64,000 bases of DNA from Adenophora triphylla var. japonica (Eukaryota; Streptophyta; Magnoliopsida; Asterales; Campanulaceae). The DNA lies in the NCBI GenBank assembly GCA_022495995.1, contig JAFEMH010002082.1:186001-250000 (forward strand). The letters run 5' to 3'. Position numbers and translations under genes: made by a program. This document shows positions 31,240 to 43,023 of the stretch, piece after piece; within the stretch, counting starts at the first letter, position 1, and each line of letters begins with the position of its first letter. Under the pieces are notes generated by a model that saw only the letters and a list, made by a program, of their open reading frames with translations, was not told where the DNA came from and did no database searches.

Positions 31240-34200
31240 TCCCTCAAGTTGGAGCGTGAGGATTGAGAAGGCCCAACTTGCTAAGGAAAATATCAAACTA
31301 TTGCTTCCCGAGAGCTTTAGTAAATATGTCAGCCAACTGTGTCTTCGTGGGAACATAATAGGGAGCAATAAGGCCATTGGAGATCGCATCACGGACGAAA
31401 TGATAGTCTACCTCAATGTGCTTCATCCGCTCATGATAAACAGGATTCTTGGCAATGTGAAGAGCCGATTAACTGTCACAGAAGATGGGAATAGCTTTGG
31501 GATGATGGACACCCAGACTCAACAACAAACCCTTCAACCATTTATGCTCGCATGTAAGAGCTGCCATGGCGCGGTACTCAGCCTCAGCAGAAGATCGAGA
31601 AACAGTAGGTTGTTTCTTAGTTTTCCAAGAGATGGGGGAATGCCCGAGAAAAACGAGCCACCCTGTTAGAGAACGACGAGTGATGGGGCATGCAGCCCAG
31701 TCCGAGTCACACCATCCTTAAAGTGTGAGATCGCCGTCAGTGCGCATAAGAATGCCTTATCCAGGGGTGCCTTTGAGATACCGAACAACCCGTAAAGCAG
31801 CCACCCAATGCTCTGAACGAGGTTCATTCATGAACTGAGATAGAATGTGGACCGAATATGCAAGATCCGGCTGAGTTACAACCAAGTAAATGAGGCACCC
31901 TACAAGGCGTCGATATCATTCCGGATCTTCCAAGGGAGAACCGGTAGCAACGCCAAGCTTATGGTTAGGTTCAATAGGGAAGCCAGAAGGCTTTGCACCT
32001 AGTAAACCGGCCTCAGAAATAATATCCAACGTATACTTTCTTTGGCACAGAAACAGACCATCAGGATTGCGAGCAACCTCTATGCCAAGAAAGTATTTCA
32101 GAGATCCGAGATCCTTCATTTTGAAGCACTCACACAGGTACTTATTGAAGGACTGGAAGGCAGCGGAATCGTTCCCGGCTATAATGAGATCGTCAACATA
32201 CACAAGTACATTTATTTGGGTCGTACCTTTTGTGAAGGTAAACAGAGAGTAGTCAGAGTAGGACTAGAGGAAGCCATAAGTCTTCAAGGAAGTCAATAAC
32301 TTGGTGAACCAACAACGAGGGGCTTGCTTCAGACCATAAAGAGACTTATGAAGACGGCAAACCGTGTTGGTGTTTGGTGCCTCAAAGCCCGGAGGGAGTT
32401 TCATATAAACCTTTTCTTCTAAGTCGCCATGCAAGAAGGCATTGTAAACGTCCATCTGATGCAACTCCCAATTCTTGGAAGCAGCAATAGCAAGAAAAGC
32501 CCGAACAGTGACCATTTTAGCCACAGGAGCAAAAGTTTCTGTGTAGTCGATACCTTCTTTCTGATGATTGCCGAGGACAACTAGCCGAGACTTGAGGCGT
32601 TCAATCGCTCCGTCAGAATTATATTTGATCTTATAGACCCATTGACATCCCAGGGCCCGTTTGCCAGGAGGTAGGGAAACCATAGACCATGTACCATTAT
32701 CCTCCAAGGCACGAATTTCCTCTTGCATTGACTGTTTCCAGCCATCATGAGCCATGGCCTCGCGAAAGGAAGTCGGCTCTTTATCCACTGTAAGAGCTGC
32801 AAGAAAGGTACGATATTTTGCAGAAAACCGATCACAGTTTATATAGTGAGCTATAGGATAGGGAGTACCTGAGGAACCGATTGAAGACGGAGAGGTGGGG
32901 GATGGACTTGAAGAAGCAGTAGTAAGGGCCACAAAATCGCGAAGACGAACTGAAGGCAATTTCTGTCTCATACCCCTCCCTAAAGGGTCGGGTCTTAGAT
33001 TCATCAGAAGAGATCGACGTTGATGCAGAAGGAGCAGTAGACTCAGTGGGAGCCGAAGGAACAGTAGGGGCAACCTCGTCCTGCACATCGGATAAAGTAA
33101 CGGGCTCGGCTGCAGTAGGTTCAACAGAAGGAGCAACGGAGTCTTCTTCAACAGGAAAATCAATGCAACCAAAAGCTTCTTCCTCAGCAAGAACATCAAC
33201 AGAATCCGGGACATGAGGAACAGTAGTAGAATCGCTGTATGGAAACACAGTCTCAAAGAACTTCACATCACGAGAGACGAAGAATTTCTTGGTCTCGAGG
33301 TCAAATAGCTTCCACCCCTTTTTACCAAGAGGATACCCCATGAAGATGCATTTACGGCTACGACTAGCAAATTTGTCACCCCTAGCCTGCTGATTATGAG
33401 CATAACACATCGAACCAAAAACTCGAAGGGAATCATAAAAGGGGGCTTTGCCAAACAAGATATCGTAGGGAGTTTTATTATCTAACAAGGGGGAAGGGGT
33501 TCGATTGATCAAGTGAGCAGCGGTAAGGACCGCTTCGCCCTAGAAGTAAATGGGGAGGTGAGCCTGAAACATCAAGGCTCTAGCTATATTCAAAATATGA
33601 TGGTGTTTACGTTCGACACGCCCATTTTGTTGGGGGGTACCGACACATGATGTTTGAAAAAGGATGTCGGTGGAAAGAAAATAATCAAACAGGGAGTTAA
33701 ACTCAGTGCCATTGTCAGATTGAACAATTTTGATTTTTTGAGAAAACTGTCGATCCACCATTGTAACAAAGGCCATAAACATGCGAAAAACTTCCATTTT
33801 ATCAACTAATAAATAAATCCAAATAGCACGCGAATAATCATCTACCAAAGTCAAGAAATAACGAGCACCACAAGAGGAAACATGGGTGTAAGGACCCCAC
33901 AAGTCATAGTGAACTTTCTCAAAAACTCTAGTAGATATACTCACTAATAGGAAAGCTATCTCTAGAATGTTTAGCACGAAAACAAACGTCGCAAGGTTGA
34001 TGAAGACTACCCGACAGATGAGAGACTGGAGGAAGAAGTTTCACTACTTTTTCAGATGGATGCCCCATACGGTTATGCCACAACTTGAGCAAAGCAGATG
34101 CATTGTTGACAGAGAAGTGACAAGCAGAAGGTGCGCCCCCAAAGTAGTAGAGTCCATCCCGCCTAACACCCGTTTTAATCAGGTTCCTCGACTGGTCCTG

Positions 34201-35593
34201 TATAGCACACAGAGAAGCATTAAAATGGACAGTACAATGAACATCATCAGATAATTGAGAAACGTAAAAGAAGACCTGAGCTTAAGTTTGGTATATAGAG
34301 AACATGATGAAGAACAAGGGTGTCTGTTAGGCGAACAGAACCCACTATATGAGCAAAAACTGAAGCGCCGTTAGGAAGCTTGACGGGGCAAGCTTGTATA
34401 GAGTATGAATTAAAGAGACAAGCAGCATTTCCGGTCACATGATTAGACGCTCCCGTATCAATGATCCAAGAAGATGTATCAAACGTACCGTGAAGGCGAT
34501 TATCCGGAATACGAGTGTTACCAACAAGGCCGACTAAAGCATTCCACTGTTCTACAGTAAACAGAGGTGAAGAAGTAGAGGGAAGAGATCCAGTGGAAGG
34601 CCCGTCTTGGGCGGCACCAACTTGGGTGACTGATTTGGTGTGCGCAACTCCTCTGCCTCGACCTTGTTGAGGACGACCGCCACCACGAGCACCCATTTTG
34701 CTACTGTCTCCCCACCATTCTGGATAGCCGACAAGCTCAAAACAAGAGGAGACATCATGACCCTTTTTTTGACAGTGAGAACATGTAAGGTGGGATTTGT
34801 CGGGTTTGTCACGACCACGAGAACCGCCAATTTTGAGGGAAAAACCAACTGCGTCCGGAGGTTCATCAAGAATTGGTTTAGCAAGATGTACTCGTTCAGC
34901 CTGGGCTACCAATTGATAAGCACGATCAAGAGTGGGCAAGGGATCCTGAGACAAGAGGTTAGTACGAAGAGAGGTATAGTATTCAGAATTTAAACCCATA
35001 AGAAATTCATGAAGCTTGCCAGTCGCCCTTCGTGCCGCGTGAGTTTCGTCCGGGCCAGCTTGTCGCAAAGAAGAACAATCTATAAGCGGCTCGTAATTGT
35101 GCAGTGATTCCCACAATCCAGTCAACTTACCAAAATACACAGCCACAGGCAAGGTCTTGGTATGCTCACATCGTGCTATCAACATCTTCAGTTGTTGAAT
35201 GCGAGGTCCATCCACCAACACATATCAAGATTTAAGAGACTCCCATAAATGCCTAGCATCCCTATACTTGGATAGCGTGCTCTTAACCTCGAGATCAATA
35301 GTATTCATGAGCCATGATACCAATATAGCATGAATGGTATTCCAATCTGACTCGGTGCAAGGAGGAACAACGGATGGAATAGATCCATCCAAGAAGCCGA
35401 ATTTGCGTCTAGCCTCGAGATCTATCTGTATATCACCAACCCAATCATCGTAGTTATCATCGCGGAAGCGAGTAGGAGTTATGAAATCACCAGGTTGATC
35501 TTGGAGACCTAGGTAGAAGGGAGAGTTGTATTCAATCTTCAAAACCGGAGGAGGTCGTCCGTCACCACCACCGGCTGGTGCTTGATCCGCCAT
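31240..35593 (-). pseudogene. Element E gag-pol polyprotein, disrupted
   Basis: Reading the minus strand from ATG 35593: a gag N-terminus typical of copia gag (NSPFYLGLQDQPGDFI), a TGA at 35225-35227, the rest of gag with one knuckle CSHCQKKGHDVSSC (about 34790), protease IDTGASNH (about 34455), integrase with HYDLWGP, SDNGTEF and NGRVERKH (33930-33590), RT with intact YVDDLII (about 32200-32180), and RNase H with SAEAEYRAMA (about 31580) and LADIFTKAL (about 31290). Several stops and at least one frameshift (near 33010) break the frame. Orientation and domain order are unambiguous. Confidence 0.9.
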
Positions 35594-35627
35594 TAACAAG
35601 GACTTGTGTATGGAGGCTTTGATACCA

Positions 35628-35958
35628 TGTAGAAATTTAAATTGGGATAATAATTCTTGTTTTTTATTCTTCTCACATGGAGGAAATATATATGTGAGAT
35701 TACAAAAGAGGTTCTAGCTAAGGGAAACACCAAAGGAATTAGGAAACAAAAGGAATTAGGAAACCTAGGAAAAAAGGAAAACACAATCCTACTTAAATTA
35801 AGACAGACGGAATTATGGATAGTGGGAGGGGACGCTCCCCCTCCCAGGGAGCGGACGCTCCCTAAAGACAGAAACATGGCTCGTGAATTGGCTTAATGGG
35901 AGCAGGCGCTCCCCCTTCATGGGAGCGGGCGCTCCCAATAACAGCAGCTGCGTTCACA
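35628..35958 (-). repeat. Element E 5' LTR (right)
   Basis: 331 bp, plus-strand ends TGTAGAAATT and GCGTTCACA. It adjoins the primer-binding site at 35627 and the duplicated ATATT at 35959. Confidence 0.93.
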
Positions 35959-36285
35959 ATATTCTACCAGTACTCGGGTTGTAGCAGCGATATCCCTTAT
36001 GCATCAAATCTAACCCAAAAATATGCACGAAGTGGATTTAAGCATCAACTTATGATTGTTGTATGGAACCAAGTTAGGAAAGCAAGTACACCCGAAAGTT
36101 TTGAGGAACTTATAATTCGGGTTACGTTTCCACAATTTTTCATAAGGGAAATATAGCTTAGTTGTCTCATAGGCAACCGATTAATGAGAAAAACGGCCAT
36201 AGAGAAAGCTTCAATCCAAAAGGACATAGGAACGTGGGACTGACCAAGTAAACACAAGTCCATCTCGACAATATGTCAGTGTTTC
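35959..36285 (-). pseudogene. Element D (copia) integrase C-terminal fragment, right piece
   Basis: Minus-strand residues such as HVPMSFWIEAFSMAVFLINRLP are the C-terminal part of a copia integrase core. It continues into 30905 after removal of E. Sequence similarity to copia stops near 36285, so D has lost its gag, protease, most of integrase and both LTRs. Confidence 0.8.
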
Positions 36286-37760
36286 CTTTCAACAACTTAT
36301 CTTAAGCTAAACCGATAGTAACCAGTTAAACATGGTTTTACTCACACAAGTGATCAGTTAGGTAAAGAGGTTTCGGTTGAGTAAGGAGATTTCAAAAGCA
36401 AGTTAAAATATCATGCAAGTTATATTCCAATAAGAAATACAAGTAAGCAGTTAAGGATTCAATGGGTTGTAACCGGTGATAGAGTTCAACCTGTTACAAG
36501 GACAAGATATAATGAGCAAACACAAACAAAGGGACACGGTTGTTTGGAGAGGTTCACAATGTTAAATAACTGCTACGTCCTTTACCATGTTTGGTCAAAA
36601 TTTGGATTTGTGAAAAGGTGCACTATTAATGTCACTAGTCTATTACAAGTTGCAAGCTTTAATGTTTAAAGTTGCCTAAAGGAAAGTGATCACTAATGGA
36701 TCATGATACAATATTTGTTCAGGTGTTTTCAAGAGATGTGTTCACAAGTTGAACTGATTTCCCTTGGATGTGTAGTGTGATCAATCAATGTGTTCCAAAC
36801 ATAGTCTTGTTGGGGAACACTTACAACACATGATTGAGTGTGCATAGTGTATGTCCTAATAAATAATCTAGTGAATATAAGGACATGAATGTCTTGAACT
36901 TCAATGCATGAGCACTTGCAGTTCTTGACAATCTCACTCTCAAAGTCTTCAATGCACAAACCCTCTTCAATTCTCTAAGAAAGGTATTTATAGTGACTCC
37001 ATGGAAGAGTTGTTGTCTTTGAAGACATTGAAGTGATGACTTGTACTGACAAGCATTTAATGAGAATATCTTCTGCATTGAATGATTGAGATTTGACCTA
37101 CAATCATATTTGAATTTTCCACTGGATAAAGGAGTTGATGTGAGTACTGGTAACTTGAACATTCCCGAAGTAGTTATTGGCAAGGAGGCAGCAAAGTCTT
37201 CATAGCAAATGTTCTACCAACTTTAGCTAAGTTGTGGGCTAAGTATGTGAGAACAATAAATGCTTCAACTGATAGGAAGCTTATTATGGATGCTTGGGAT
37301 TAAGCAATTCCTAAGGGTACATAGAAAATTCTAATTAGTCTAGTTAAAATTAGGGGTCCTCAATAATACCTTTATGATTGGGATTAAGAAATTCCTAAGC
37401 TATACATATATTTGACTAACAATCTTCTCCTAATTGCTTAAGTCCAATCATCCTAGGTGTACATATTTTCTTAACTTAGTAAAGGAATGATCAAGAGTTT
37501 TTCTTTTAATTTTGTCATTTTCTAAGTCAAGTGACAACTTGATGTAACCTATGGAAAGCTTACAAAGTTAAAAAAATAAATTAAAGAAACTGGATGAATG
37601 AGACAACCTGCAAATTTAAAATGTTAGTAGCAGTGAAGTAATTAAAAATATAAAGGAAATTCAAGAAATCAAATATTGAGCAATGAAATGAACAAGGTTG
37701 AGGGTAAAGAAAATCTTATTGATAAAATACTGCAACCGGTTGAAGAGCAGATAAGACATA
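36286..37760. other. Gene-poor intergenic DNA
   Basis: AT-rich sequence with short minus-strand open frames (36729-37183) that resemble nothing I recognise. Words such as ACCGGTT recur here and in 37710-39660, hinting that this is flanking DNA of the same unidentified repeat. Confidence 0.35.
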
Positions 37761-38036
37761 CTCCCTCCGTCCCAAACCTACGTGCAGGTTTGGTGTTTTG
37801 CGCATAGATTAAGGAAAGTGGGTAATGGAGAAAGTGTTGTGAGTGTAATAGTAAAATAGGAGAGAGAATGAGTGGAGGGAATAGTAAAGTTGATTGGTTT
37901 AGTGAGTATAAAAGTAAAATAGGAGAGAGAATGAGTGGAGGGAATAGTAAAGATTCTTGCCATTTTAGGAAATGTGCACGTAGGTTTGGGACGCCAAAAA
38001 TGGCAAAATGTGCACGTAGGTTTGGGACAGAGGGAG
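37761..38036. mobile_element. Stowaway-like MITE (276 bp)
   Basis: The ends are inverted: it begins CTCCCTCCGTCCCAAACCTA and finishes with the complement, TAGGTTTGGGACAGAGGGAG. It is flanked by TA on both sides (37759-37760 and 38037-38038). This is the standard structure of Tc1/mariner-derived Stowaway MITEs. Inside, a segment with AGGAGAGAGAATGAGTGGAG is duplicated (about 37858 and 37920). Confidence 0.85.
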
Positions 38037-38099
38037 TATATATCATCGGTTACATTCTATATCTATGGAGCAGGATCGGTTGAGGGGTCCTTGTCCTTT

Positions 38100-39658
38100 G
38101 AAGTTGTAGCCGATGCAACCGGTTCAGATCTTGACCGCTTGGCTCCCTTTTCTTCTTTTTCTTTCCTTTCTTATCCCCTTCTCTTCTTCTTCTCTCTTCC
38201 CATATTGACCACTTGCAAGCTTTAGCAAAATCACATTTTGAGCTTTAACCTTGACCAACTCGAAATTTATATCTTTCAGTTGAGCAGACAAGTCATTAAT
38301 CTTTAAGTTTGCTTTCTTCAACTCTTCAGTAGCTTCAACAGGATTGGTCTGAATTGCTTTGGCTTCATCACATAACTGTTTGTTGGTATGGGTTGAGTTT
38401 GTCAGCTCTTTAACAAGATCAGTTATGGTGGCATCTTTCTAATTCAGCTTTGCCACAAAGTTGCTTATAGACATTGCAAATCCAATTTCAACTCTGGATA
38501 ATCTTCTTTCTTCCTCCTCCTGATTGGACTTAACTAGACCATCTATCAGTGCATCATGTAATTTAATCAAAGCTTGCACAATGGTTGGTCTTTGCAGATC
38601 AGCATCTTCTGAGGGATCATCAATCGGTTGGAGGGGAGACTGCATGATAGCATTTGATGAGAGAGGATCGGTTACTGGAATGTCGATTGAAGGAGAGGGA
38701 TAGGTTGGAGATGGAGCTTGACCGGTTGGGGAAGGTAGATCGGTTGAGAGCACTGCACCGATTGGGGAGACTTGACCGGCAGAGGGAGAGGCTTCAATGC
38801 CATCAGCTTCAGAATTATCAGAGACAACCAATACTTGGGTAACAAACCCATTATTTTCCAGGCTCAACCCTATGGAACACTCAATCTCATGGGCTTCTTC
38901 AAAAGCTAAAATAATCATCTCAGCAGCCTATGAGGCAAAAGTTATGGCTTGCTGCCTTAACCACTCAAAATATTGAGTAGCTGGAAGGCATGTCTGATAT
39001 TACTATGAGATTTCACACTTCCATCAGCTCTCTTGATAAACAGTTGAGGCACTTGGGGCATCAATCCCACCATTTTGGTAACCTCAAAACTCCAAGAGAA
39101 TATTTTCAGCTCCAATACCTTGGTAATACGACCATTCAAAGCCAAGTAGTGGATGAAGATGTTGTCGGTTAGGAGAGAAGATTCAACCGGTATAGGTAGC
39201 CATTGAACCACTTGACCGACAATCTTAATTGAGAGAGACCGATGTTGCACATTAGAAATATCGGTTGACCGCTTGGCTAGGAAATCTAGGACCAGTTGTT
39301 GCTCAGCCTTGACAGGCATAACTTTGGCATTTCTTGGGGGAGCAACTCTCTTCTTAAGTCTCAAGATTCTAGGAGTTTGGAATCTTAGACTGGTCTCACC
39401 TGGACCCTTGGTATTTGTTTGATGGGGAGGAGTATCAGCTGGAGGGGCTCCTACTTTCATAGTCTCAACTACTTCCACAAAGGTTTGCATTATATCTTGC
39501 CTCCTTTTTCTTTGGAGCTCATCGGCTATGGATGGAGGCATAGGGATCGGTTGGAGACTGTTGTGACTGAAGACCTTCTCATGCACATCAAATAGAAACT
39601 TCCCGTTTGACAACCAGGGAATTGAAGCTCTAGATGTATAATAATTTCTTGTGGACAT
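38100..39658 (-). pseudogene. Unidentified repeat-derived protein, frameshifted
   Basis: Two long minus-strand frames form one damaged reading region: 39658-38957 (from ATG 39658) and 38918-38439, with continuing sequence to about 38120. The first part contains SIPWLSNGKFLFDVHEK, a basic stretch RILRLKKRVAPPRNAK and FEVTKMVGLMPQVPQLF. The second has a Pro/Ser/Asp-rich tract, then a helical segment (ALIKLHDALIDGLVKSNQ) and a Lys/Glu-rich coiled-coil-like end. I do not recognise the family. The style (low-complexity linker plus coiled coil, in TE-dense DNA, with a MITE at its distal end) suggests a transposon-encoded gag-like or accessory protein; that is a guess. Confidence 0.45.
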
Positions 39659-39756
39659 CAAGTCTTTTTAGTAAATATTTAAGTAATACTTACAGTGAAA
39701 TATCATCTTGACATGCAGGAGCTACTGAAGATGTCATCATGCTGAAAAATACCCAT

Positions 39757-39759
<3 letters not shown>

Positions 39760-39794
<35 letters not shown>
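39760..39794. repeat. (AT)n microsatellite
   Basis: About 17 uninterrupted AT dinucleotides. Confidence 0.95.
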
Positions 39795-39796
<2 letters not shown>

Positions 39797-40199
39797 AGAT
39801 TGGTACACTAAAGTCATAAACTGTTAGGATACGTTGGAGTACCCAGGTTGTACGATACTACTCTTGCTTTCAGAAATTATGTCTCTATACTTTAAATAAC
39901 CATTGCCACGTTCTCTCTTTATTGGAGGGAATTGCGACATAATAAACTTATCTTTAATGTCTCCTCATGTGGTATCATTAGTAATCAAAGAGATTTATCA
40001 TCATCTCAATGACAAAGATCATTGTCCATCTTCCAATCAATCTTCTATCCACCAAGGTACTAAACTTTCATTAAAAAAAATCTCTTGCCCTTTCCTTTCC
40101 TTTCCTTTAACAAGAATTGTCTCTCCCTTACATATTCCGGCCACCACCATATGTGAAAGTCCGTTCACCATAAACCATATTAATATCACTTTCATCTTC

Positions 40200-40490
40200 A
40201 AAATAAGTAAGTGTCGTTCACTATAAAAACGATAATTGAGTGCCTTTCACTATAAAAACGATGATTAAGTGTCGTTCAGTTTAAAACATCACTTCCATCC
40301 TCTAAAATATTAAGTGTCGTTAACTCTAAAAACGATGATTGAGTGTCGTTCACTATAAAAACGATAATTGAGTATCATTAACTATAAAAATGATGATTAA
40401 ATGTTGCTCACTATAAAAACGATTCATATTAACATCACTTCCATCTTTTAAATAATAAAGTGTCGTTCACTTTAAAAACGGTGATGAATT
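40200..40490. repeat. Imperfect short repeats with self-complementary core
   Basis: Seven to eight copies of a unit close to GTCGTTCACTATAAAAACGA occur with spacing of about 27-60 bp. TCGTT and AACGA at the unit's ends can pair. No gene is associated. Confidence 0.7.
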
Positions 40491-41259
40491 AAAAACAAAG
40501 ATTGAAAAAAAAGAAGACATGTGCGACTACAAGTTGTGCACGAGATTGAAGAAATATAAATAAAAATTGATTTGAATGTCTATTCAGATATTACAAGCAA
40601 AACATATGCTATAAGATCAAATTTTTGTTGTTGCGGATATTTTTTTTGTTATTATTATTATTATTATGTATCTTTCCCAATTTTTGATTTGTTTTTAGTA
40701 AGTTGGAAATATACATTGTAAATGTCCCAACTCGAGGGAGGGTGTTACGATATTGAGAGATATTCTTAAGAAAAGAAAATATTTAGTTAGCTAAGTTGGT
40801 ATTAAGTCAACTTATAAAAGTTACATTTGTTAGAAGTATTTTCAATTAGAATTATATTTATTATTAAAATAAAAAGAGGCTTTGACCAATTAGTCCCTCA
40901 TCCAAATAAAAACTACCTTTAAGGACTGACATTTTCAAAACTACCAATAAGTCCTAGATAAATTGACTGGACCAAATTACCCCCAAATATAAACATACGC
41001 ATATTGCCTGCTACCTTTCCTGCGCTATCTCTCCTTCTCTCCTCACTTTCTCTCTCCTCTTTCTCTCTCTTCCTTTTTTTTTACCTTCAAATTTTAAAAA
41101 AGCAATATCTCAAAATCTAAAAATCGTAAAAATGATATGAAACCATTGTTTTAATCGCATCGCCAAGACGAATCAAACAAGTTTACTCATCATATATTTC
41201 AAATTTTATGAATAAAATAAAATTATTTTTCACTTGTAAAAACTGAGAAAATCATTTAT

Positions 41260-41880
41260 CATTTGTTAACACATGAGTATAAAATTGTATAATGGTTTTC
41301 ACATTATAAACTGAGAAGTCTATTTCACAATTTTGATGTAAAATAATTGTATAATGGTTTTCACATTTATAAACTAAGAAGTCGATTTCACAATTTTGAT
41401 ATAAATAACTGTATAATGATTTTCATATTTATAAACCGAGAAGTCGATTTCACATAAAAACAACTGTGAAATAGACCTCACTATTGTTCTATAAAAGAAT
41501 GACATAAAAATAGAGAAATCTATCACACAGTTATGCACAATAACTGAAAAAGTGACATCAACAATCATAACTGAGAAATTGACCTCACAGTTGTGCACAA
41601 ACAATTATCAACAACTGATAAATAACGGGTAAATCAAACATATTAAGTACCAAATTAACTGTGAAATTGACCTCACAGTTCTCGGTTTAGAAAGGTCAAA
41701 AACCAAATCATTTCACATTCATAAATAAATGTGAAACTGACCTCATAGAAGTGTGAAAAACATTTCACATTTATTCACATCACAACCAACAACTGTGAAA
41801 TAGACCTCATTGTTGTTCTATAAAAGAATGACATAAAAAAAGTGAAATATATCACACAGTTATGCACAATAATTGAGATT
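41260..41880. repeat. Degenerate internal repeats of the candidate MULE
   Basis: A unit with TGTATAATGGTTTTCACATT and GAGAAGTCGATTTCACA recurs at about 41285, 41348 and 41408. A longer block with CAACTGTGAAATAGACCTCA and TATCACACAGTTATGCACAA occurs at about 41461-41552 and 41798-41875. CTGTGAAAT...GACCTCACAG arms are mutually complementary in places. Confidence 0.65.
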
Positions 41881-42017
41881 CACGACCACCTTATACCGAT
41901 CCTCCATAGCCTCCCTCCTTCCCCTCTTACAATAAAACCGAATTCGACGCGTCATTTGGCTGTTGCCGAGCTCTGATCCACGGGCCATTGTGAATCTGCT
42001 GAAACGGAACATCTAAT

Positions 42018-42110
42018 ATGGATTTCTCGCCCGCTTGGAGTTTCGAAGATGATGAGATCGGCGGAGTCGAAGCTTTACCGCTGGAAATGTTGGAGGATTG
42101 CGCATATAGA
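42018..42110 (+). other. Gene-like fragment within candidate MULE
   Basis: An ATG opens a GC-richer frame beginning MDFSPAWSFEDDEIGG with further acidic residues (GVEALPLEMLEDC). It then runs into a GA microsatellite (42109-42132). The composition contrasts with the AT-rich surroundings, as expected of a captured exon. I do not identify the donor gene. Confidence 0.4.
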
Positions 42111-42132
42111 GAGAGAGAGAGAGAGAGAGAGA
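42109..42132. repeat. (GA)n microsatellite
   Basis: About 12 GA units. Confidence 0.9.
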
Positions 42133-42663
42133 AAAGAGGAGATTGCGCCTAGAAAGAAAGAGAATGAAATATAAGGAGGGCAGTTTGGACTTTTAAATTG
42201 ATTTTAATTCTTGAATCCTAAGGTAGAATTCGAAAAGTACTGTTTTTATTGGTAAATTTCACCCTATCTCAAGGTCTTATTGGTAAAAATTCCAAATAAA
42301 AAGAGATTAGTTAGAATCCTAATACATTTAGGACTCATATGCTTTATGTATAAATATGAGTCATCTAGCTTATGTAAACTTTGAGACAAAAATAATAAAT
42401 AATATATTTTGAGTCTCCATATTTTATATCAATATTATACTTTGGTTCGGCAGAATATGAAGATATTACCCCTCCGTCCGAAAATGAATATCCATATTTT
42501 TTCATGATGATATGAATTTAGTTAGTAAAGTTTTAGCTTCATGTATCAGTTTGATTCATAGTAATCTCTAGTTCATATAGAAAGTTTCTCTTTCTTTTTT
42601 ATAAATGTTATTTTGTCAAGAAAGAAAAAACCTTTGACAGTATTGTCAGTAACAAGTAACATA

Positions 42664-42775
42664 AACTAACGCCCGTTAACAATTTATCACATTTAAAATG
42701 AAACCAAGAACACGAATGTAACTAACGCCCGTTAACAATTTATCACATTTACAATGAAACTAAGAACTCGAATGC
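42664..42775. repeat. 56-bp tandem duplication
   Basis: Two adjacent copies begin AACTAACGCCCGTTAACAAT and differ at a few bases, the second starting at 42720. They lie downstream of the UGT72 gene's 3' end. Confidence 0.85.
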
Positions 42776-43023
42776 ATTCGCAAGCATAGAAGTACAATGG
42801 TCAAGTTAACGACAACAAAGAGTACAATGGACAAAAAGTAGTTTAATCTACGGAAATAGTTTTAGTACATTTTTACCTTATTACAAGCAACAACGTACAA
42901 ACAAGCGGAACACATTTTTAAAAGTATATAAAAGGGTGTGTACTTATGGTTACATTCAGCATTCAGCAACTACTTAATCATGGAGAAGTAGAGAAGTATC
43001 ACTAACACCATCATGAAAACCAA

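Larger units (their letters stand above)
30906..35958 (-). mobile_element. Element E: Ty1/copia retrotransposon, complete but coding-defective
   Basis: The 331-bp LTRs (30906-31236 and 35628-35958) differ at about 10 sites (about 97% identical). Target duplication ATATT is at 30901-30905 and 35959-35963. On the minus strand the primer site TGGTATCAAAGCC adjoins the right LTR (35615-35627), and the purine tract TTGAGGGAGGG adjoins the left LTR (31237-31250). It is nested in element D. Confidence 0.95.
40879..42293. mobile_element. Candidate Mutator-like (Pack-MULE-type) element
   Basis: Identical 12-bp direct repeats AAATAAAAAGAG lie at 40867-40878 and 42294-42305 (the last 9-11 bp would be a standard MULE duplication). 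Inside, the ends are imperfectly inverted: TTTGACCAATTAGTCCCTCA on the left, against TTTTACCAATAAGACCTTGA read from the right (about 15 of 20 matching). The interior has a gene-like GC-richer segment (42018-42108) and repeats. No transposase is present, so it would be non-autonomous. The AT-rich flank makes chance duplication possible. Confidence 0.5.
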
